DNA of 64,000 nt, taken from positions 22,934,001 to 22,998,000 of the forward strand of contig CANTUQ010000055.1 in the NCBI GenBank assembly GCA_947683425.1, read 5' to 3'. Source of the DNA: Excoecaria cochinchinensis. Lineage: Eukaryota; Streptophyta; Magnoliopsida; Malpighiales; Euphorbiaceae. A program made the translations under genes and the position numbers. Position 1 is the stretch's first letter; every line of letters starts with the position of its first letter. This document shows positions 34,641 through 45,075 of the stretch, in pieces. Below the pieces are notes generated by a model that was given only the letters and a program-made list of their open reading frames with translations, did no database searches and was not told the DNA's origin.

Positions 34641-35609
34641 GAGCTCTTAGGGGTTCACATCCCGTTTATCCTGTGCATAGAGTCTGCCAGCATTATACTA
34701 TGGGCAAAACAGTAAATTGCAAAGTGAATTTATGAATGTGAAATAATTGTGTGAATCAAAGAATTTAATGATGAATAAATGAAGCGAGATAAACTGGTGG
34801 GTTTAAATAATAAATTTATAACCCATATTAAATATATAACTTAAGAAGTTAGATGGCAAGTGTGAAAGTAAATATGGATTAAGAAGCCATAAAGTAACTT
34901 AATGACAGAAATAAAGTTGAAGGATAAAATAGTACAACTGCTAAAGGGGTGTTAATTGGTAGATAAGAGTGAAATTTAAAGTTATATATATATGTGTATA
35001 TGTATATATTGATAAAGTTGATGGTTCTGTGATAAAAATTCTAATTGAGTAAATGATATTAGTAAATAATCCTATTAAATTAATAATTTAATGAAGTAGC
35101 TTTATGTATGTAAATAAACTTCATAATCGCCAGTGTGTGTTCATACATGTATAGTGTGTGTTACATACATGTATATATATATTAGCTGGTATTACTGACT
35201 AGATGAAAGCCATAATAATTGTCAGGTAGAAATGAAATATTAACTGCTATGTCAGAAGCATATTGACTATTTAATAATTCATGGAATTTGTTTAGCGATG
35301 CATGATAAGCATGTTTTGTACATCGTCAAAATGTTAGGAAATTTCAGTTATGGATTTGGAAACTTGAATATGCAAGTTTAAGAAATTTCAGCATTTTTAA
35401 AAGAATATTGAATATTTTGCATAAATATGGTTTTATCTTGCAAATCATTCATATTTAATTTGGAGTTAAATAGCTATTGATATATTAATTATAAAGTATT
35501 ATATTGATTATGAAAGGAAAATGTAAATTTCGGTATTTATGTATGAATGATCAATTATATGTGTATATATTATGTTTATGCCTTGGATAAGTAAATTTGG
35601 TAGTCACCA

Positions 35610-35646
35610 CTAAGCGTAAAGCTTAGCGCGTGGTTTATCCTCGCGC
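35610..35646 (+). promoter_or_regulatory. Two-hairpin LTR module in S2
   Basis: CTAAGC-GTAAA-GCTTAG (35610-35626), then GCGCG...CGCGC (about 35626-35646) and AGGT. The second stem shares almost no bases with CACGGG/CCCGTG of LTRs C and D but pairs fully. It lies 747 bp from the LTR end, further than elsewhere. Confidence 0.6.
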
Positions 35647-36190
35647 AGGTATAAGACAGAAATCAAGTGAATATCAGCACTGTTCCAAAGGCGGAACGTT
35701 GAATGGTAAGCATGACAAGCAGGTGATGAGAATGAAATTTCTGGGAATTGCTATTTTAGATTTTGTTCAGATCGGCATGTACACTATATTGATAAATAGG
35801 ATAGTATTGTATCAAGAGATACACTAAATATTTATTCATAGTAAATAGTTGATGTATTGATATTATGTCCTTGTATTTTGTAAAAAAAAAATTGATGTAA
35901 ATAGTGAGTGGATGACATTATGAGTTATTATATAAGTATGTGATTAGAATTAAATTGGAGGATGGGCAAAATTGTGTTGGAGTTTGAATTGGAGTAGGAC
36001 GGATGAATATGTATGTGATTATAGAAGTGTAAAGACTTTCTGTTTACAGGGGGATAGGCAATATTATAGAGGAGATTCTGCCGAAATTTCGGTAGAATGT
36101 AAGTAGCTTATTTGAGGAGGATTGTGTGAATAGTAAGGTTAATAGTAATAGAATAAAAAAAATATTTCTCAGATTTCGTAATGATTTTAA

Positions 36191-36262
36191 GAATATAGCC
36201 TAATGGTAGTGGGATTCTAAGAATTAAAGGACTTATCCCCAGGTCCTTGGTTCGAATCCCAC
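36191..36262 (+). ncRNA. tRNA-like / SINE-head relic with Pol III A and B boxes
   Basis: TAGCCTAATGGTAG (36195-36208) resembles an A box and GGTTCGAATCC (36249-36259) is a consensus B box, 41 bp apart. Between them AAGGAC...GTCCTT makes an anticodon-like arm with a 10-base loop. The T-stem is imperfect and acceptor pairing is not evident, so it is not a functional tRNA. A tRNA-derived SINE head or tRNA fossil inside S2 is likely. No A-rich tail or target duplication was seen. Confidence 0.45.
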
Positions 36263-37426
36263 GAAAGGCAAAAATGCACAGGGGGAAGTGTAAAGACCGT
36301 GAGTACGGTTGTAAGGTGAACCGACTCCTACGGTGACTCTAAGGGATACGTCCGAGAATGAGTCTACCGGGGATGGAACCACCGGCCGTTACAAAGTCAT
36401 TGCCACCATGACCCCTTCTATTTTGACTATTTTATATGTTTTTCTTCTCGAAATGGACCCGTATCGCACCAAAACTTTCTAGGATCTATCCGATGCATGT
36501 TTAGGACTATTAAACTAGTTTAAGAATAGTTATCACTTGGAAAATAAACATGAATAGGATTAAGATTAATAGCAAACTAATGAAGTAATGATGTGTAATT
36601 GTATGTAATAGAATCAAGTCAAGTTTAATGACATTATTGAGGATTATAATACCTTAATCTATATGAGCATGTATAATATGAACAAGTGTACATAATTATT
36701 AATTGAGATTAAGTTATACACACATGAAGGATATCAAATGAAATAAGTTTGCTTAATAAGAATATGTATAAATGTGATATGTTCAATGAATGTGTGATTG
36801 AAGTATTGGCCTAGCATTATTATATGATGCATGAATTAATATAGAGGTTGCTAGAATGAATTATTATGCAAGATATTTAAGGATGTTATATTGGTTCATG
36901 TGGATAAATGAGTGATCGTATATTAAGATAATGATAAATGTGATTAAATGCTTTTAGCTTATGAATTTCTCATTTATATGGAGACTAATAATGTGGCAAA
37001 TCAGGTGAGTATGTATCTATTTAAATGTATAAATAATTGATATGAATCGAATGATGAAGCGTGAGGTATGCACGAAATGCATTCTATTTTGATAATTATC
37101 TATGTCACGGTCAGAACCAAATGGTTGTCACCGTGAGGCATATGAATGAAGAGTAATTCTTTATATATCATTGTTTAATGTGGTATGATGATATGGAATG
37201 GAATCTATAATAGTGTATCAACATCATATAGACTTGTGAAATGATTATGAGCTATATGAATGTGTACTTTTGAAAGGAATGTGAACATGATTGTATGCTT
37301 AAAAACATATGTGTGCTATTATGCATTATGATTAGTTTCATATGACTATATGAACAATGTGAATTGTGAATGATAGACAGATAACTGGAAATAATAATTA
37401 GCCTGCGAGTCAAATAGTGGATAGAT

Positions 37427-37617
37427 AGGCATGCCTATAGGGTCTAAGTGCTGCAGCCCAATGCGTCCGATTCCTTTGGAATTACAATGCAATTTGAATC
37501 CTTATTGGATTCTTCAATGCGAAATTATTGATAATGCTGATATTTTGTACCTTATGGTAACAATGCGAATGTGAGGTATCCACAGATACCAATGTGATAT
37601 CTGTACACTTTGGGTAC
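37427..37617 (+). repeat. Hairpin array in T1 5' LTR
   Basis: After ATAGGCATGCCTAT: ATTCC-TTT-GGAAT (37470-37482), GAATCC-TTATT-GGATTC (37496-37512), TACC-TTAT-GGTA (37548-37559), GGTATC-CACA-GATACC (37575-37590) and GTAC...GTAC (37603-37617). An AATGCGA-type spacer follows most units. The 3' LTR copy (about 42935-43140) has point changes. Confidence 0.65.
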
Positions 37618-38394
37618 CAATGCGATACCCGTTATCCGCGTCTTTGAGTTGAAGGCAAGGCAAACAAAGATTAATGATAATTATGTGGTCGTTTGAAGGA
37701 AAGTTTTAAAGATGAGAATATAAATACAAAGTTATATAGTTTGACATGAGATGCATTTATATGATTCATTCGTATGAATGCATATGGATATATATATGTA
37801 CTTAAATTGAGATGCGTAATGTGCTATGATTGTAATAAGTTGTGGATATGTTATATTATCATATCATATCTGCAGAAGCATGACTTTAGGTGGTTGTCAA
37901 TTAATTACAAGCAAGGTTAATGATAATATTGAGCATTTTAATAGAATGTTATATTGTTGGAAATGTGAATAAGATGCGTTAAAATTTGACTTGTGATATA
38001 GCCATACGAACATGACTCATTAGTAAGGCTCTGAGTAAACTAAGATGTGTGATATGCTATGTTTATATTAATTTGATCCAAAAGTGTATGTGTGTTCAAA
38101 TATATATGTGCGAATGAAGTATTCTTATGTGCATAGTAACATATCGTTATCCACTTTTAAAAGTGATGAAAACAGAATATAGGATGAATGCTATGTTGTG
38201 AATATATCAATCTAAGTTTATGCATAATGCAAGAATTATACTATAAGAGAACTTGAGTATGGGATGTATATGTATAATGACTTATTATTGCATCGATAAG
38301 AAAGACATATATTGTGTATATGTGCTAATTCAAGGCATGATAGGACTTGATCAAATGATTGTTTTGTATAAGAATGTTACGTTATTGTTCCCCA

Positions 38395-38431
38395 CTACGC
38401 GTTATCGCTTAGCATGGATGCTTTATCCATG
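38395..38431 (+). promoter_or_regulatory. Two-hairpin LTR module, T1 5' LTR
   Basis: CTACGCG-TTAT-CGCTTAG (one mismatch) followed by CATGGAT-GCTTT-ATCCATG (38413-38431), then TAGGT, 363 bp before the LTR end. Confidence 0.6.
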
Positions 38432-38799
38432 TAGGTTTTTGAAGATAGAGCTTTTAGAGGGCAGTTCTGCATCGCCAATAGCCAACACTTTAGGAATCCG
38501 GTGTTTTATATAGATTATTTTGTAATAAGTACGAAAAGGTTATTGTTAGTAAGTATGTATATTGAACTAAGTTTTGTATCAGTAAAGTTGTATTCTTTAA
38601 TGCGATACTATTTTAAGACAAAAAGTGTTTGTAATGTAATGTATGGATTCTTAGTTTGTAATCCAGTGTTATTGATGAATGAAATTTATTAATTCAGAAC
38701 TTTGTTTGTAAAACTATTTAAAGCGCAAGTGTTTGTGTTGTAACACTCCATAGTTATTGTAGTAAATCTCTATAGGTGGTTAGGGTGTGTTACAGTTAA

Positions 38800-38811
38800 T
38801 GGTATCAGAGC
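38800..38811 (+). other. Primer-binding site for initiator tRNA-Met
   Basis: TGGTATCAGAGC, the standard plant chromovirus (and Copia) PBS, starts six bases after the LTR end. It confirms the orientation and LTR boundary of T1. Confidence 0.9.
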
Positions 38812-38899
38812 ATAGGTTTAGTCGTTTCTGGGCTAGAGCATAATAGAAATGCGTATAGTTTTGTGTTGGCCTGATGCAGATGTTTTCGTTTTCTTTAGA

Positions 38900-39070
38900 A
38901 TGTCGAAGGATTGTTCTCCTGAAGCGATGAAAGAGATTTTTGGAAGTGATAGTCCTAAAGATTTATGTGTTAAAGTGTGTATAGATTATCTTAATTGTAA
39001 TGTGTATGTGATTGGTCCTTTAGGACATAGTGTAAATGTGTGTATGCACCTGAGAACTGTTCCTAAGTGA
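38900..39070 (+). pseudogene. T1 gag-protease deletion relic
   Basis: A short frame from ATG 38900: MSKDCSPEAMKEIFGSD resembles a gag start, then abruptly NVYVIGPLGHSVNV, which matches the protease segment ICVTSPLEHSVNVSRVYRN of the element at 7425. A deletion has therefore joined gag codon about 20 to the middle of protease, removing the catalytic D-x-G motif. The stop is TGA at 39068. Confidence 0.7.
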
Positions 39071-39789
39071 TTTGGAGTAAAGAGTGATCTGATAATTTGA
39101 TTGAAGTTTTTCCCATGAATTTTAATTAATTCTGGGAATGAATAAGTTTGGAATTAAGAATGATATGGAGAGTAAGACAAAGTGGTGACACTTTGTATGC
39201 CTGTCAGCTATATCAATAAAATCATTTGAACATGAGCATGTTGAAACATGGAGATGGGAAAAAGTGCATTAATATCACATAAACTGTATTTTTGTATCAT
39301 TTTGCATACATACATATAACATCATATATTCATTCGCATCCCTTGATCATGTGTGCAAAACATTGTGTATGTGACTCATTTAAAGAGAAAAGCTGACAGG
39401 ATGTAAATATAATGTCTGGTGTTAGAAAGAGAACTATTGAAGAAGAGTGAAGTGTTTGTTAAGGAAATTATAAAGTATGAGTAATCAAAGTAAAAAGAGG
39501 AAGTTATTTACAAAAATTATATAAGAGAATGTGAATAAGATTGTGACTGAAGAATGAATAGCATGACTGAAGGAAGTGACAGACGTATTTTGTAGAACTG
39601 ATGCATCGAGGAATTGTGCAATAAGAAAATAAAAGTAGAAGTGTCTAAAAATGAAGCAAATGTTTTTGGATTTCTGAATAGCAATAAAAAAAATTTATGG
39701 AAGTGCCTTGATAGAGGAAAGTTGAGTATCCTATACTATTGCATCAGGTTTGAATTTCGCGAACGAAATTCTTTTAAGAAGGGGAGAGT
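39071..39789 (+). mobile_element. T1 3' internal region and polypurine tract
   Basis: Non-coding tail, partly shared with 14367-14600. It ends with the polypurine tract AAGAAGGGGAGAG (39776-39788), which primes plus-strand synthesis, directly before the 3' LTR. The frame at 39614-39814 has no domain. No RT, RNase H or integrase sequence remains. Confidence 0.75.
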
Positions 39790-40122
39790 CGTAATGGCCC
39801 GAATTGTACCCTAGCAGGAATGTGACTTATTAGGGGTAATTGGATAAGTTTAATTTATAGTCTACTAATCTTTGGATTTAAGTGTAAATAAATTGAGGAC
39901 ACAATTGCATAAAGAAACAAGTTTAAGTGATCTATTAGCAATTATGCATGATTAAGAGTAAGTGTGGTTAATTAGTGTAATAGAAATAGAATTTGGTTAA
40001 TCATGATTAGGAAATCAAGTGGTGTGCACGTGTGCCTTTGTAGTGATGCCAACCAAATCTTTTGCATGCAAAGTAAGGGAAATGGTAGTGGAATCCAAGT
40101 GGAAAAATCTGTCCTTGCCACC

Positions 40123-41263
40123 TGTAGACACCGGGTCCGGAGTCGGATTTTTTAAAATGGCAATGGCAATTTTGAGTCCTTGATAAATTCCTCCAAAAAA
40201 ATAATAATAAATACATAAAATATGTAGGTAAAATTAAAAATAAAAAAAATTAGGATTAGGTTAATTTAATTAGATAAATCGAAAATTAAGATTAGGTTAA
40301 TTTAATTAGTTGATATTGTAAGATAAATTAATAATTAAGATTTGTTGATTAATTAGTTAATATTTTAGGATAATTAAAGTTAAAAAAAAAAAAGAAAATA
40401 AATGTGGGGTTTAATTAGATAAAATAGATGTCGTAATTTAAGTAGATTAATTAAATTAAAAAGGTAGGAAAATATAGAGTGTTTAATTAGTAATGTTTAA
40501 TTAATTAATATATGTGTTTAGTTTAAGTAAATTAAAAGTGTGTAAATTAGTTAAAATAAAAAATAATAAAATGGAGGGAATTATTTAGATGACCTTAACC
40601 CTAATTCTAGGGTATAAAAAGAATATGATGAGGAGACGAAAGGGGGGGCTCTCTCGGCTGAACAAAAAAATTGAAAGAAGAAGAAAATAGAGAAAATAAG
40701 AAAAAGAGAGAACAATAGAGAGCAGGGGATGGGTTGAAGAACAAAAAAAAGGAAAAAAAAAAGTGAGAGCAGGAGAGTGCAAGGCATAGAAAATAAAAAA
40801 GAAAGGAAATATAAAAGAGAGAGCAAGTGAGAGGAAACCAAAATCAAGGAATTAAACAAATTAAAAGGGAAAGAAGAAATAAAGGGGAACTGAGGACCAG
40901 CCAAACACGCCGAAACCAAAGGAAAAAGAAGAAAAAAGGAAAGGAGGTGGTGGGGGCTCCGACGGCCAGCCACGGCAGCCGATCGCAGCACGCGTCCTGC
41001 CACGGTGGAGAACAGACCCGGACGAAGCCGGTGGTGGTCGCCGATCGTCCGAAATCGCCGGCAGGAAGGATATCGGCGAGGAGATTGGCGAGACGTTACG
41101 GCACGTTTTCCGTCGATGGCAAAGCTTCTTCCGGCGCGTGACCAACTCCGGCGGGCTCCCGGCGTGGCGATCTTGCCCCCGGTGCCGGAGGTGTCGACCA
41201 CCGATGACCTCAGACGATGCCGGCGGCGAAAAACCGATAAGGGAGGTTTATTTCATTTATTTA

Positions 41264-41306
<43 letters not shown>

Positions 41307-41318
41307 TAATTAATATTA

Positions 41319-41351
<33 letters not shown>

Positions 41352-41436
41352 TAATTAATATTAATTATTATTATTATTGGTATTTATTTGTTATTATTAT
41401 TTAATATTATGTTTTATATTTATTAATTATTCTGTA

Positions 41437-41480
<44 letters not shown>

Positions 41481-41489
41481 GTGTTATTC

Positions 41490-41520
<31 letters not shown>

Positions 41521-41733
41521 GATTGATTAATTAGTTTACATTATTATTATCATTATTATGTTATTATTGTTATTATTATTTTTATTTATCTATTATTAGT
41601 ATTATTGAGCTATATTAATTTTATTGTTATTAATATTATTTATTTATCATTATATTCATTATTGTATTCATCTGTTATTGGTTATGGTATTTTGTGATTA
41701 TTTGTTATTATTATTATTAATATTATTGTCTTA

Positions 41734-41784
<51 letters not shown>

Positions 41785-42620
41785 CATTATTTGATTTACT
41801 TATTGTTAGTGTTATTGTATTATATTGTTATTTTTGTTATTAGTATTATTTAATTTATGTTTATTTTACATTATTTATCATTATTATTATTGGGTATATT
41901 TAGTTATTATTAATTATCGTTGTGTTTTGTTGTTATTATTTTAATATTATTATTACTGTTATCATCATCATTACCATTTTTATTCATGTTATTATTATTA
42001 CTTTGCATTATTGCTATTATTATTATTATTATCATTAATATTATTATCTTTTATTATTACTATTAATATTATTATTATTATTATTATTATATATTATTTT
42101 GTTACTATTGTTATCATTGTTTATTATTATTATTATTATTATCATTTTTTATTTATTTAATCATCATCATCATCTTACGGTATTATTATTAGCATTATCA
42201 TTTTTATTGCATTTGATTATTATAATTGGCATTGTGTTCTACATTCATTAATTCTCTCAATTTAATTCATTCAATTATTTATTTAATTATTTATCTATTT
42301 ATTCATTTATTTATCATTTAATTTAATTTAATCCATTATTAACTTTAATTATTTTTCTCAATTTACATTATTCAATTATTTATTTGTCTATTTATTCATT
42401 TATTTATTTATTTATTTATTCATTATTAACCAATATTGTTTTCTGTCTTTACCGCGATGCGAGGGGCATGTGACTCGCGCACGGAGTTAGGAGAAGCATG
42501 GCCGGGATAAGTAGATTAGAATTTATTTATTTTGAAATATGTAATTATTATTTTATTCTTCTTTCATTCGCTAATGGTCTGTAATAATAAAAGATTTTTG
42601 ACCGCGCTTAAAAAGAACCA
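40123..42620 (+). mobile_element. Tat/Ogre-type LTR fragment S1 (3' end deleted)
   Basis: Starts TGTAGACACCGGGTCC (40123) and follows the reverse complement of the G2 LTR: TATA box TATAAAAA (40613), a GC-rich leader (40930-41240), long ATT microsatellites (41262-42180) and TCTGTAATAATAAAA...CTTAAAAAGAACCACC at about 42620. The last roughly 720 bp of the LTR are absent and T1 sequence follows, so insertion was followed by deletion. The frames at 40581-41313 arise from GC-rich and pyrimidine-rich sequence. Confidence 0.85.
41262..42180. repeat. ATT-rich microsatellite expansion (about 0.9 kb)
   Basis: Imperfect (ATT)n/(TTA)n runs broken by GTT, AATT and CATC variants. They occupy the same LTR position as the shorter AAT tracts at 54480-54960 and 62210-62690 of element G2. 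Confidence 0.9.
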
Positions 42621-44303
42621 CCAAATGGTTGTCACCGTGAGGCATATGAATGAAGAGTAATTCTTTATATATCATTGTTTAATGTGGTATGATGATATGG
42701 AATCGAATCTATAATAGTGTATCAACATCATATAGACTTGTGAAATGATTATGAGCTATATGAATGTGTACTTTTGAAAGGAATGTGAACATGATTGTAT
42801 GCTTACAAACATATGTGAGCTATTATGCATTATGATTAGTTTCAAATGACTATATGAACAATGTTAATTGTGAATGATAGACAGATAACTAGAAATAATA
42901 ATTAGCCTGCGAGTCAAATAGTGGATAGATAGGCATGTCTATAGGGTCTAAGTGTTGCAACCCAATGCGTCCGATTCCTTTGGAATCACAATGCGATTTG
43001 AATCCTTATTGGATTCTTCAATGCGAAATTATTGATAATGCTGATATTTTCTACCTTAGGGTACCAATGCGAATGTGAGGTATCCACGGATACCAATGTA
43101 ATAACTGTACCCTTTGTTTACCAATGCGATACCCATTATCCGCGTCTTTGAGTTGCAGGTAAGGCAAAGAAAGATTAATTATAATTATGTGGTCGTTTGA
43201 AGGAAAGTTTTAAAGATGAGAATATGAATACAAAGTTACATAGTTTGACATGAGATGCATTTATATGATTCATTCGTATGAGTGAATATGGATATATATA
43301 TATACTTAAATTGCGATACGTAATGTGCTATGATTGTAATAAGTTGTGGATATGTTATATTATCATACCATGTTTGTAGAAGCATGACTTTAGGTGCTTG
43401 TCATTTTATTACAAGCAAGGTTAATGATAATATTGAGCATTTTAATAGAATGTTATATTGTTGGAAATGTGAATACGATGCGTTAAAATTTGACTTGTGA
43501 TACAGCCATACGAACATGACTCATTAGTAAGGCTATGAGTAAACTAAGATGTGTGATATGCTATGTTTATATTGATTTGATCCCAAAGTATATGTGTGTT
43601 CAAATATATATGTGCGAATGAGGTATTCTTATGTGCATGGTAACATATCGTTATCCACTTCTAAAAGTGATGAAAACAGAATATAGGATGAATGTTATGT
43701 TGTGAATATAGCAATGTAAGTTTATGCATGATGCTAGAATTATACTATAAGAGAACTTGAATATGGGACGTATATGTATCATGACTTATTACTGCATCGA
43801 TAAGAAAGACATATATTGTGTATATGTGTTAATTCAAGGCATGATAGGACTTGATCAAATGATTGTTTTGTATAAGAATGTTATGTTATTGTTCCCTACT
43901 AAGCGCTATCGCTTAGCATGGATGCTTTATCCATGTAGGTTTCTGAAGATAGAGCTTTTGGAGGGCAATCTTGCATCTCCAATAGCTAACACATTAAGAA
44001 TCCGGTGTTTTATATAGATTATTTTGTAATAAGTACAAAAAGGGTATTGTTAGTAAGTATGTATATTGAACTAAGTTTTGTATCAGCAAAGTTGTATTCT
44101 TTAACGCGATACTATTGTAAGACAAAAAGTGTTTGTAATGTAATGTATGGATTCTTAGTTTGTAATCCAGTGTTATTGATGAAAGAAATTTATTAATTCA
44201 GAACTTTGTTTGTAAAACTGTTTAAAGCGCACGTGTTTGTGTTGTAACACTCCATAGTCATCATAGTAAATCTCTACAGGTGGTTAGGGGGTGTTACACA
44301 ACG

Positions 44304-45075
44304 CCCCACTTCACTTTTTTGCTCATTTTCCACTTGTTTCTTATCCATTTTGTGCACCGCTTACGCCAAAACGACCCTTGCGCCATCGTACACATCTGGG
44401 ACTACTATTTTTGCATTTTTCGTCAAATTTTTTTAGTGCATGTCGTCGACTACCAGGTTAGTTTGTCCTATTTTTCTGCTCTTTTCTATTTTTTTTAAGC
44501 AATTTGCATGTAAAATGTATGTCTAGTATATTTTAGCAAAATGTAGGACTAAATTCTGCCCATTTACGCTTAGCCTTTTTGGACTGTATATGAAGCATTA
44601 CCATAGAAATATGTATATGCATGGACAAATAAAAGGAAAAAAGAACTATGGACTTGTGGACTTGCCCCCATCTAACCGAATTTTGAGATTAATTTGGGCT
44701 AAATGAAACACGCAATAACATGCAATTATGAAATGTTGCTTGTGGCTTGAGGCCTGTACCATTATCTTGTGTTTTTACTGCCAGAAGTCAGGCATATCCT
44801 TGCCGGGATACTGCCAAATTTTTTTTAATTTTTCGGGCAGGCATATCCTTGCCGGGATGCTGCAAAAATTTTTTTGGGTATGCACATCCTTGTCGGGATG
44901 CTGCCCAAATTTTTTAAATTTTTTGGGGAGGTACATCCTTGCCGAGATGCTGCCAAAATTTTGTTGGTAGGCACATTGTAGATGAAATGCTGCCGAAATT
45001 TGCAAAATTTTCAATCTTTTAATCAGCTTGCTTGCGATAACAATGAAATATTAATTTTCTTCTTTTCTTTTCAGG
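44304..45075 (+). mobile_element. Continuation of interrupted LTR and leader before gag
   Basis: Follows on from 30513 after T1 is removed. An LTR 3' end and PBS could not be located. 44791-45000 has five tandem units (periods about 40 and 49 bp) of GGCATATCCTTGCCGGGATG-type hairpins (ATCC...GGAT within GGCA...TGCC) separated by T-rich spacers. Confidence 0.5.
44791..45000 (+). repeat. Tandem hairpin repeat in leader
   Basis: Units start at 44791, 44840, about 44880, 44930 and 44970. Four of five keep CATCC or TATCC paired with GGATGCTGCC or its equivalent; the last has decayed. Confidence 0.75.

Larger units (their letters stand above)
31861..36393 (+). mobile_element. Solo LTR S2 inside T1 5' LTR
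   Basis: A 4533-bp LTR, TGTAATGTCCC (31861) to GGCCGTTACA (36393), with perfect target duplication AAGTC (31856-31860, 36394-36398). It is the longest solo LTR here. Contents: (AT)n at 32009-32072, a GC-rich CCGGCG-type leader (about 32220-32850), a 39-bp tandem hairpin array (34480-34640), the two-hairpin module (35610-35646) and a tRNA-like segment (36191-36262). The long frames at 32179-32845 overlap on both strands, reflect GC content and have no domain. Confidence 0.9.
30514..38794 (+). mobile_element. T1 5' LTR, split by solo LTR S2
   Basis: TGTAATGGCCCG (30514) to TAGGGTGTGTTACA (38794). Without S2 and one TSD copy it is about 3743 bp. The CG cluster is minor (GTCACGGTGAC perfect at 31771-31781) and received the S2 insertion. 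The AGGCATGCCTA palindrome is near 37427-37439, the hairpin array at 37470-37617, and the module at 38395-38431. Its 3' end abuts GTTAA then the PBS. Confidence 0.9.
30514..44298 (+). mobile_element. Chromovirus T1, complete two-LTR insertion (internally deleted)
   Basis: LTRs at 30514-38794 and 39790-44298 flank a 1-kb interior with an intact initiator-Met PBS, a gag-protease deletion relic and a PPT. The target duplication is CAATG (30509-30513) versus CAACG (44299-44303), four of five matching, with a CG-to-TG change. Over 37117-37380 versus 42627-42890 the LTRs differ at only about six positions by eye, so T1 is fairly young. It is non-autonomous: almost all gag and everything after protease are missing. 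It carries two nested insertions, S2 and S1. Confidence 0.92.
39790..44298 (+). mobile_element. T1 3' LTR, rearranged around Tat-type LTR S1
   Basis: Starts CGTAATGGCCCG (first T of TG now C) and ends GGTGTTACA at 44298. Compared with the 5' LTR, sequence equivalent to 30852-31860 and 36399-37110 is missing. The fragment S1 sits at that point. The module is at 43899-43935 (CTAAGCG-CTAT-CGCTTAG, then CATGGAT...ATCCATG), 363 bp from the LTR end as in the 5' copy. Confidence 0.88.

Noticed and set aside
36191..36262. A functional tRNA gene
   Set aside because: The T-stem is imperfect, acceptor stem pairing is not evident and the anticodon arm has a 10-base loop. Kept only as a tRNA-like relic.
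40581..41313. Open frames of about 206 codons (minus) and 100 codons (plus)
   Set aside because: Leader of Tat-type LTR S1. Hydrophobic runs come from AAAGAAA/TTTCTTT sequence and no conserved domain is seen.
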